DNA from: Ephydatia muelleri | Taxonomy: Eukaryota; Porifera; Demospongiae; Spongillida; Spongillidae | Reading direction: 5' to 3' | Assembly: GCA_013339895.1 (NCBI GenBank) | Contig: JABACO010000002.1 | Coordinates: forward strand, 1,912,589-1,976,588 | Length of the DNA stretch: 64,000 nucleotides | Part shown: in pieces, positions 56,236 through 64,000 of the stretch | Position numbering within the stretch: position 1 is the first letter of the stretch | Layout of the letters: each line of letters begins with the position of its first letter | Made by a program: the position numbers and the translations under genes | Notes under the pieces: generated by a model | The model's database searches: none | What the model was told of the DNA's origin: nothing | What the model saw: the letters and a program-made list of their open reading frames with translations, nothing else

Positions 56236-59200
56236 ATGTCAACACGGTCAGGACTTGTGTTCAGAGTAGAGACGACGATGGCGGAGAAGGAGGCAGTATC
56301 GATGAGCGACATCTTAAGGTTGCTCGTGGAGACACAGCAGAGACAGGTCGAGGCGGAGCAGCGACGAGAGGAGGAGAGGAGACAGGAGCAACGACGAGAG
56401 GAGGAGAGGCGACAGGAGCAGCGACGAGAGGAGGAGAGGCGACAGGAGCAACGACGAGAGGAGGATGAACGTATACGGCGAGAGGAAAGCGAGCGACAGT
56501 TAGAATTGATCTCTAAACTGGTGGAAAGAACGGAGGTACGGACGAGAAGAGGGCCGAGCGAGAAGGACGTGCAGCTCGTACGACTGACGGAGAAGGACGA
56601 TATAGAGACTTACCTTACCACTTTCGAGCGGGTGATGGAAGCCTACGAAATTGACAAGTCAAGATGGGCTTTCAAGCTGGCTCCATACCTTAGTGGTAAG
56701 GCGCAGCAGGCGTATGCGTCCTTATCCGCAGAAGAGGCCGCACAGTACGAGAGCGTGAAGGAGGCAGTCTTCCACCGGTACGACATCAAGGAGGAGACCT
56801 ATCGGCAGAGGTTTCGGTCTATGCGGAAGGGACCAGGAGAGACCTACCGAGAGCAGGCCAGCAAGCTAAACGACATGGCCAAGAAGTGGCTAAAAGGGTG
56901 CACCACTGTGGACGAACTGCTGGACGTTATCGTTAAGGAGCAGTTGGTCGACACCTTGCCACAAACCCTCAAGGTGTGGGTAAGCGAGCGAGAGCCGAGC
57001 TCAAGCAAGGAAGCTGGAGAGCTGGCCGATAGCTACCTGCAGGCTCGAGGACTAGAAAGAGGAGGGGCCGGACGTGGAGAACACGGAGAAAGGCTATCAC
57101 TGGACAGGGAACAGCAATGGCCTAGAAGAGAAAAGGTGGAAGAGGACCGGAAGAACCCCGGAGATCGAGGATACCCTAGGAAACTAGAGGCGAGCGGAAG
57201 AAGAGGACTCGGCAATGCCAGGTGCTATAACTGTAGCAAGACGGGCCACCTCTCGTGGAATTGCCCTGAGAAAGCGCTGTACAGTCACAGTCGGGGAAAT
57301 GGCATAACAAGACGGCAGACAGATCGAACAGTACTACGTTCTGGATTTGTGGAGGGGAACAAGGTCGAGGACATTGTGCTGGACACAGGATGCTCAAAGA
57401 CGATGATACGGAGAGACCTGGTCCCGACAACAAAGATACTGGACGATGCAGTCACGGTGCAATGTGCACACGGAGACACGGTGGCGTACCCTCTGGCAGT
57501 GGTGGAGCTCACGGTGGATGGTCTACCCCTGACAGTGGAAGCAGCCCTGTCCGACACTTTGCCAACGGCGGTACTACTCGGACGAGACGTGCCCGAACTG
57601 AAGGAGCTGTTGGGTGGACATAGGGCTAAAGAGCTTCACGACACGATAGGCAAGGATGAGGCAATGATGGTCACGACACGATATGGTGCAAGGAAGCGGA
57701 GGGAACTGCAGGAGAAACTTCAGGAGCAGGGCCAGGAGATGGAGATGGAGAAGCAGGCTCGGAGCGAGGCGGAAGCAGGAACACAGAACCAGGACGACGC
57801 GGAGAAGCCAAATCAGGCAACAGAACTGGAGGCTGTTCTGGAGGGTGCTGAGACTGAGAAGCAGGATAAGGTCCAAGAACTACCAGAAGATCCGTGGAAG
57901 GATGGTCTGGATGATGAGCTGCTGGAAGGAGGACGAGTGCGACGACGGATGACGAAAGCACAGAAACTCCAGGAACGGAGAAAATTTTGGCAACAAGGAA
58001 AAGGGAACCAGGATCTCAACTTTGGTGCGGCGGAACTACGCCAGCTCCAGCACACTGACGAGAGCTTAGCCGAAATACGGCAGCTAGTGAAAAACGGACA
58101 TCCTGGGTTCGTGGAGAAGGATTCCCTTATATATCGAGTAAAGGGACAGGAGGAAGACGTGGGTGGAAAAGAAGAGCTCCATCTATGGAACGAGGAGGAG
58201 GAGAAATCGTACGAAATAGCAGACCAGCTCACGGATGAGCAGCGTGTGGAGTTAAGACACCTTCTGGAGCAGTACAAGGACACCCTGCAGGACAAACCTG
58301 GACGGACACTGGCAGCGGAGCACGTAATAGATACTGGTACTGAAAAACCGGTGAAACTACCACCCTACAGACTACCGTATGCATACAGGGACCAGGTGCA
58401 GAAAGAGCTGAAGGAGATGGTGAAAGATGGAATTGCCACAACATCGAACAGTGAATGGGCAGCCCCTATAGTCCTAGTCACAAAGAAGGACGGAGGGATC
58501 CGGTTCTGTGTGGACTACAGGAGGTTGAATGCCGTCTCGGCAGCAGACTGCTATCCAATGCCACGTGTGGACGAACTGATCGATAGACTAGGTACGGCCA
58601 AGTACATATCGACATTGGATCTATCACGAGGATACTGGCAGGTTCCCATGTCAGCAGAGTCAAGAAAGAAGACATCATTCGTGACACCCTTCGGCCAGTT
58701 CGAATTCAATGTGATGCCGTTTGGACTACATGGCGCACCATCTACCTTTCAACGGATGATGGACCAAGTGTTGCAAGGGTTGGAGACATGGTCGGCGGCA
58801 TATATAGACGATGTGGTCGTCCAGGGTGCCACCTGGAGCGAACATATTACGGCCCTAGCAGCGGTACTAAAGAGGCTTCAGGAGGCGGGGCTGACAGCCA
58901 AACCCAGCAAGTGCCACTTCGGCATGGACGAATGCACCTACTTGGGCCACATCGTGGGAAATGGGCACGTTCGACCGGAGAAAGGCAAAGTAGCAGCAGT
59001 GGAGGCGTTCCCGGTGCCCAAGACGAAGAAGGACGTGAGAGCATTTCTAGGCCTCACAGGATACTACCGCAAGTTCATCCCGGAGTATGCTACCATAGCA
59101 GCCCCACTGACAGAGCTCACCAAGAAAGAGCAGCCCAATTGCCTAGCATGGAGCTCGGGGTGTGCGGACGCATTCGAGGCCTTAAAACGACACCTGTGTA

Positions 59201-59628
59201 CAAGTCCAGTGCTAAAGTGTCCAAATTTCGAACGTCCTTTCGTACTGCAGACGGACGCATCCGATTGGGGAGTTGGAGCGGTGCTGTCACAGAAGGACGA
59301 TGACGACAACGAGCACCCGGTGGCCTACTTCAGCAAGAAGCTACTACCGCGGGAACGGCGGTATTCCACCATCGAGAAAGAGTGCCTGGCAATCAAGCTA
59401 GCCACACATGCCTTCCGGGTATACTTACTGGGAAAACCCTTCACCGTCCAGACGGACCATCACGCCCTGGAATGGCTCGATCGACTGAAGGAAGACAACG
59501 CGAAGCTCACAAGGTGGAGTTTGGCCCTGCAACCGTACCAGTTCACGGTGAAATATCGCCCGGGAAAACTTAACGGCAATGCAGATGCCCTATCGCGACA
59601 AGCCAGCTTGTCGCCGGAGGAAGGGTAG
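56236..59628 (+). CDS. gag-protease-RT-RNase H polyprotein
   Basis: One long frame of 1130 codons. The N-terminal part has tandem RREEERRQEQ repeats (coiled coil) and a capsid-like region (LAPYLSGKAQQAYASLSAEE), then a knuckle (CYNCSKTGHLSWNC). The protease motif is IVLDTGCSKTMIRR. RT has FCVDYRRLN, FVTPFGQFEFNVMPFGLHGA and catalytic AYIDDV. RNase H has FVLQTDASDWGVGAVLSQ and ends LNGNADALSR. Its gag and RT are close in layout to the Gmr1-like element at 24200. Confidence 0.9.
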   Translation: MSTRSGLVFRVETTMAEKEAVSMSDILRLLVETQQRQVEAEQRREEERRQEQRREEERRQEQRREEERRQEQRREEDERIRREESERQLELISKLVERTEVRTRRGPSEKDVQLVRLTEKDDIETYLTTFERVMEAYEIDKSRWAFKLAPYLSGKAQQAYASLSAEEAAQYESVKEAVFHRYDIKEETYRQRFRSMRKGPGETYREQASKLNDMAKKWLKGCTTVDELLDVIVKEQLVDTLPQTLKVWVSEREPSSSKEAGELADSYLQARGLERGGAGRGEHGERLSLDREQQWPRREKVEEDRKNPGDRGYPRKLEASGRRGLGNARCYNCSKTGHLSWNCPEKALYSHSRGNGITRRQTDRTVLRSGFVEGNKVEDIVLDTGCSKTMIRRDLVPTTKILDDAVTVQCAHGDTVAYPLAVVELTVDGLPLTVEAALSDTLPTAVLLGRDVPELKELLGGHRAKELHDTIGKDEAMMVTTRYGARKRRELQEKLQEQGQEMEMEKQARSEAEAGTQNQDDAEKPNQATELEAVLEGAETEKQDKVQELPEDPWKDGLDDELLEGGRVRRRMTKAQKLQERRKFWQQGKGNQDLNFGAAELRQLQHTDESLAEIRQLVKNGHPGFVEKDSLIYRVKGQEEDVGGKEELHLWNEEEEKSYEIADQLTDEQRVELRHLLEQYKDTLQDKPGRTLAAEHVIDTGTEKPVKLPPYRLPYAYRDQVQKELKEMVKDGIATTSNSEWAAPIVLVTKKDGGIRFCVDYRRLNAVSAADCYPMPRVDELIDRLGTAKYISTLDLSRGYWQVPMSAESRKKTSFVTPFGQFEFNVMPFGLHGAPSTFQRMMDQVLQGLETWSAAYIDDVVVQGATWSEHITALAAVLKRLQEAGLTAKPSKCHFGMDECTYLGHIVGNGHVRPEKGKVAAVEAFPVPKTKKDVRAFLGLTGYYRKFIPEYATIAAPLTELTKKEQPNCLAWSSGCADAFEALKRHLCTSPVLKCPNFERPFVLQTDASDWGVGAVLSQKDDDDNEHPVAYFSKKLLPRERRYSTIEKECLAIKLATHAFRVYLLGKPFTVQTDHHALEWLDRLKEDNAKLTRWSLALQPYQFTVKYRPGKLNGNADALSRQASLSPEEG

Positions 59629-59633
59629 AGGAG

Positions 59634-59967
59634 TGTAAGGGTCTGGGGACCCTTACGTATGACATAATTACGTAACGCTTACATTGTACTGACATAATTA
59701 CGTAACGCGAAGAAGCTGCTCTTGGCGGGACGCTACAGCAGAAGGGAAAGAGCGATCCTTTTCCTCGGACCTCTTCGTAAAATGAGGGCCAAGAATACTA
59801 TTGGACAATTTAGAAAGTGCATGCATGTTAAAGGACTATTTAAGCATGCAGTGTGTGTATGTGAATCCTCATGCGCCTACCTATATCAAGGTTATATACC
59901 CTACGGCCAGGGATATAGCGCAAGCCGCGTATCGTCGCGCTCTATTAAAGAAAGGAGAACCTTCACA
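59634..59967 (+). repeat. 3' LTR of the copy B retroelement
   Basis: Begins six bases after the polyprotein stop, so there is no room for an envelope gene. The GTGGG duplication follows at 59968-59972. Confidence 0.95.
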
Positions 59968-61227
59968 GTGGGGCAAATCTGCGTCCATAGGCTACTCAAC
60001 AATCCCTACAGGGTCCATAGACACAGTACAGTTGCCATTTCGAACGTCTTTCTTACCATTTACTAACTTCGCTAAAGCTAAATTCTACCAGCAAGTCAAG
60101 ACGTACAGTCTACAGACACACAACAAAAACACCCACCTAGTTGCAAATTTCAGGGACAAAAATGGCATACACAACGAATAGCGATAGCCTACAAAGCAGG
60201 ACGAGACCTAGTCCTAACAAGTTGTAACAACTGCTGGAAATGACAACTGTAACAGCGCTCTTACCTTTTAAGGACTTTGTGCGCATGCGTAGTGACGGAG
60301 GTCAGATGCCAAGAATGAACCATAAATGGCAATTGTCATGTTTTTTTAAAACAACGAGATGTAAGGGGTATTACCTTACTATACTATCTATGGTATTACT
60401 GTGACAAAGAATCATGCTTAGGCGTTGATATCATATACATGTAGGGTTTTAAGTAACGATACGGCCATCACATGGTCGCAGTGGGAGGTGACGAGGGATG
60501 GCGTAAGGGGTGGAGAAGGAGGTGGAAGGGGTCAAACACTCGCGGGCCAGTCAGGGATACAAATCACACTGGGTGGCACATCTGGAGGGGCTGCCTCCGC
60601 GACTCAGTAAAACAACAAGCGATCAGCAGCTCCTTCCCTTGTGTTATACCTGACACGATTTCACTTGAGCTGTCATTTAGGGCGCCGCCCCTAGAATAGT
60701 CTATAGCATATTGACATACATACTCATCAAAGTGTTTTAATAAATGATGTCAGATGGTTCACTGCGTTATTTGAAAAGCCCTTGCACAGAGCAACTTGTA
60801 CAAGGTTCAAAGTGTGGTATGAAACGAGAGAATACTATGCTTTGATTGTAACGAATTACTATGGTAACTGAATCACGCTCCTGATTAGCGACATGATTTT
60901 CATTCCATTACAAATCAAACCTTCAGATTCAGCTCTACTGAGTTTTTAGTGCTGTTACATAATTACACTACTTTGATAAAACAAAATAGTTGTACAAGTG
61001 TTCATATCATAAAAATTGCAACGTATAATGTGACGTAATTAAAACCGATCATTTTTAATGATGCTGAATATAATGTTGTCAATATATTAATATCCAATGA
61101 TGTCATTAATGAGCGTAACAAGCCGTGAGCAGTTAAACACACCATGTATGGAGCACAGCATTTAATGCGACACTTCACGGGAAACGTGCGGGCTTCAGGA
61201 CATTAGACTTTATTCAAACACATCACT

Positions 61228-61411
61228 CACTGCGCCACAGCATTTAGTATGCAGAGCTGTGCAGAGTCTGCATATCAACCGTATGCAGACGGGTATCATT
61301 GAAGTGTTCATATGCAGACGTCTGCATATGAACACTTCAACGATACTCATCTGCATATGGCAGGTATGCAGACTCTGCACAACTCTGCATACTAAATGCT
61401 GTGGCGCAGTG
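61228..61411. mobile_element. CACTG-ended hairpin MITE
   Basis: CACTGCGCCACAGCATTTAG begins the left arm and its complement ends the right arm. The arms pair almost throughout and meet at ATATGCAGACGTCTGCATAT. The CACTG ends with ACT on both sides (3-bp duplication) fit the CACTA superfamily. Unit C has the empty site (ACATCACT then AGCTTGATCAA, about 3748). Confidence 0.8.
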
Positions 61412-61449
61412 ACTGACTATAGCTTGATCAACGACACGTCGTCGATAGT

Positions 61450-62130
61450 ACTTAGAATATCAGTAGAAAAAAGCAATTTAGGCCTGTTGAGATCAATTGA
61501 CACCACACACTATTTCATTAAAGATCTTTGTGTCTAATGATTTGGGAGTTCAGTAAACAATATCAGCGGCTTTTAGACATTTTATATTGACTGATTTTGG
61601 TGTGTACATGACTTATGAATCACTAACACATAATTCTACTGATGAATATATAACTACATCTACAGGGTATTTCAAAATCAACTATAAATTGGTTATTAAT
61701 GCTAAAATTCCTATCAGCAAAGAAAGACATGCTGATAGATAATAATTTTTATTAGCTGAAATAGTCAAAATGATTCAAACCTCAAAATTCCTAAATAAAT
61801 GAAATAAAAATATCATTACTTCAAATGTTGATAACTAATTGGTTTGAATTTATTAATCGACTTTATAGAATGCAATTATTAAACGTAAATGAACACTGAA
61901 TCTTTCAATTAGTAATCTAATATAATGTCAGGATGTATTCATTGCTGTTAGTTATTTTTAATTTTTTGATATTAATAAATACACGTAAACTTGGTTCTTT
62001 TGGGCATGCACACTAGTAGAATGTTTATTGCAATTATAAGTTAAACTGCACATTACAGTAAAAAATTTATCGATTTTCTTCATTTATGAAACACTTCAGC
62101 AATTAAATAACTATGCTAAACTGCTTCATG
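61450..62130. other. AT-rich stretch, no gene seen
   Basis: Strongly AT-rich. No frame longer than a few dozen codons has protein-like character. Confidence 0.6.
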
Positions 62131-63550
62131 TCTACAGAGCAATGGGTTAGTTGAGAGATTTAATCAGTCTCTACAAAATATGCTTCGCAAGTACATGCGA
62201 GGAAATGGGATGATTATTTGGACACTTGCTCATTTGCTTACAACACTCCAAAACATGAATCAACAAAATTTGCTCCATTTGAGATTATGTTTGGTCGCAA
62301 AGCCATTCTTCCTCTCGATCTTGATGCTGGTGTACATCAAGGGCCATGCAATGAAGCTGAAGTTACCATACTTTCCCAGGAAACTGAAATTCAGCAGAAA
62401 GAGTCACAGCACAAAGCTTTACTGGAGGAAGTGCAGAAAAACATCTTTCTGCTCAGAAGAAACAGAAGGAGCTGTATGATAAGAAACACAGTAAGGCAGT
62501 CTTTTACGGTGTAGGTACACAAGTCCTGAAGAAAGACTTCAGAAAGAAAAAACGTAAAGAAGGAAAACTAGATTTCCCATGGCTTGGACCTTATTTGATC
62601 CCAAAGAGCCTTGGAAAAGGTTTTTATGATCTACAATCATGTGGAAAAGGTCGTGTTACTCAATTCCAAGAGTTAGCCATGTTCATATTAAAGTGTACAA
62701 GTCATAGCCCTGCTCACCTTCAAGAATAAGAAATTCAGTTACCATCAGCCTCCAATGAATCACATTCAACTCCCTCCTGGCAGAGATTTGCCTCCATTAG
62801 GTGCTTCTCCATCACGATCAGCTGTGTCTCTGTCACCTACGAAGGATGAGACAGCATTAGCTCTTTCTCCTACTGCAAAGGATTCAGCATCTGCATGCTG
62901 TACTGCAAGAATGTAATCACACAAGTGAACTGTAGTATTCATCCCTACTCTCGGAAAAGCCAAAGCTTCTGATACCTACTGCAGATTTTTTACCTAGGGG
63001 AAATGGGACTAGATCCAAACGAGATTGCAATACCAAAACTAAGCTTGTTGCTAAACTGATGCCACAAAACAGTAAAACGACCATGTCGACCAGCAATTAA
63101 TAAAAGTTGAAAGCTACGTTCCTCTGGCTCAAGATGAAGTCCAACACTGGGTACCAGGGTTGACAACAGAAGATAAGAAAATGATTACAAGTGGCATGTG
63201 GCTAAGTGACCAGATCGTAGATGCTGGTCAGAAACTACTGAAATCAACGTATCCTAATATACAAGGGCTTCAAGAGGCTGCACTGGGTATGGTCTTGTCA
63301 AAATAGTGAGTTCATTCAGATTATGAACACTGGAAAACACCATTGGGTAACAGTTTCAAACATCAACTGCAATGATGAAGAGATACTTGTCTATAACTGT
63401 GCATCAACTAGTTCTCTATATTAAGACCTACATCGTATCAAGGCGTAACAGTGCTAGGAGATTCAAGAGTTTCTCTTCAGAAAACTTTATATGCGGACGT
63501 AGTATTTGCAAACGTTGCAACCGATGCGATCAATATTATGACAGCTAGGA
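62130..63550 (+). mobile_element. Ginger1-like DNA transposon relic
   Basis: Fragments in several frames, left to right: an integrase-type tail (WTLAHLLTTL and, in another frame, HESTKFAPFEIMFGRKAILP); then VLKKDFRKKKRKEGKLDFPW and LGPYLIPKSLGKGFYDLQ, the GPY/F motif; then VQHWVPGLTTEDKKMITSGM; and FIQIMN...HHWVTVSN, an Ulp1-type protease with its His-Trp word. Integrase plus GPY/F plus a Ulp1 or OTU protease is the published make-up of Ginger1 elements. Many stops and frame changes make it dead. Termini were not identified. The right part is shared with 4830-5290. Confidence 0.65.
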
Positions 63551-63985
63551 GCTACCCTCACTGATAATCATACTATATAATGGCTCCTAATTGCATATTC
63601 GGAACGACACAGCCCACGCTAGTTAGTGCAGGGTGCAACGCTGGACGTTGCGCGAACACATGAAATTAGTATCAGTTTATAAAATGTTTTGGTATTTTAC
63701 AAGCGAATACTATTCATGCTAACGATGTGGGAGATATGAACATAGAGACGGGTTTGAGCTATTATGCTAATATAAAGTTATTGAGATCTTCATCGATTAG
63801 AGGGGCAGTAAGAAGTGAGAAGCTAATTGGTATGACCCGTATAAATAATGGTGAAATAAATATGAAAGGCAAGGGTATAAGATTTAACGGTGGTAGCGCA
63901 CTCTTAAATAAATATGAAGGACTTAACGTTCGAATGTCTAATGTGTATTCGTTTTCAGTTTTCCTGGCTTAAGTCATATATAGGC
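63550..63985. other. Unrecognised block shared with 5290-5680
   Basis: The plus frame 63727-63972 is open here (MGDMNIETGLSYYANIKLLR, then SSSIRGAVRSEKLIG and KGIRFNGGSALLNKYEGLN) but interrupted in the other copy. It follows the Ginger1 relic in both places, so it could be part of that element or older sequence. Confidence 0.4.
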
Positions 63986-64000
63986 TTACAATAGTCCTGG

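Larger units (their letters stand above)
55832..59967 (+). mobile_element. Young Ty3/Gypsy LTR retroelement without a recognisable integrase
   Basis: LTRs of 334 bp at 55832-56165 and 59634-59967 differ at one base by eye. Ends are TGTAAGGG...CTTCACA and the 5-bp target duplication is GTGGG. The uninterrupted site is visible in units C (about 1450) and A. The primer-binding site TGGTGGCAGCGGTGGGAT (56168-56185) matches tRNA-Leu, as in the element at 24200. Parts seen are gag with one CCHC knuckle, protease, RT and RNase H. Integrase was not recognised, so the element is not whole (about one break) and probably relied on relatives. Very young. Confidence 0.9.
49383..61450. repeat. Segmental duplication unit B
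   Basis: Homologous to 15365-21562 and 1-3770 in the same orientation. It is longer because it contains the LTR element 55832-59967, a MITE at 61228-61411 and extra sequence at 49700-50370. Near-identity over introns and flanks shows a fairly recent duplication. Confidence 0.85.

Overview
This is eukaryotic DNA, most likely from a demosponge (Amphimedon-like); the species is an inference. The host genes have short GT-AG introns, often about 50 bp. Kelch, Roc-COR-type GTPase and Death domains are combined in one protein. There is an axonemal dynein intermediate-chain exon (motile cilia). DNA transposons, minisatellites and LTR elements are dense. There is no bacterial gene organisation. Two gaps of exactly 1000 N (11087-12086 and 23060-24059) show a scaffolded draft assembly.

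The backbone is a segmental duplication present three times in the same orientation. Copy C (1-3770) runs off the left edge, copy A is 15365-21562 and copy B is 49383-61450. Each carries a minus-strand gene for a Kelch - Roc GTPase - COR-like - Death-domain protein plus a repeat-rich upstream region. Copy A has a complete 7-exon model of 1196 codons whose splice phases all agree. Copy B is nearly identical but has frame disruptions. Copy C shows only its first exon. Comparing the copies gives natural empty sites: a hAT relic only in C, and an LTR retroelement and a CACTG-type MITE only in B. C and B stay collinear into a decayed Ginger1-like transposon (about 4.83-5.29 kb and 62.13-63.55 kb).

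Between copies C and A lie two hairpin or foldback elements (6981-7238; 7737-9735), a duplicated 140-bp block, a gap, minisatellites, one clear DNAI1-like exon (12430-12588) and the first exon of an unrecognised gene (14894-15147). Between A and B come the last exon of a cyclophilin, a gap, and an unrecognised host gene whose exon is split by a young Gmr1-like LTR retrotransposon (24200-29027) with integrase ahead of reverse transcriptase. Next are a 20-bp minisatellite present in both orientations (30.4-32.4 kb), tetranucleotide repeats, a spliced transposase-like gene in a TIR element with TA target duplication (33581-36402), and 2 kb of GTGTGATG-type satellite. A divergent pair follows: a SAM-domain gene (40895-42659) and a CACTA-like transposase gene (42752-46667) share a 92-bp promoter with an NRF1-type palindrome. 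Last is a long inverted-repeat element (46826-49180).

The host genes do not form one pathway. The Kelch-ROCO-Death family is the most interesting host content: it combines a propeller sensor, a GTPase switch and a death-fold effector, and it is being reshaped by tandem duplication.
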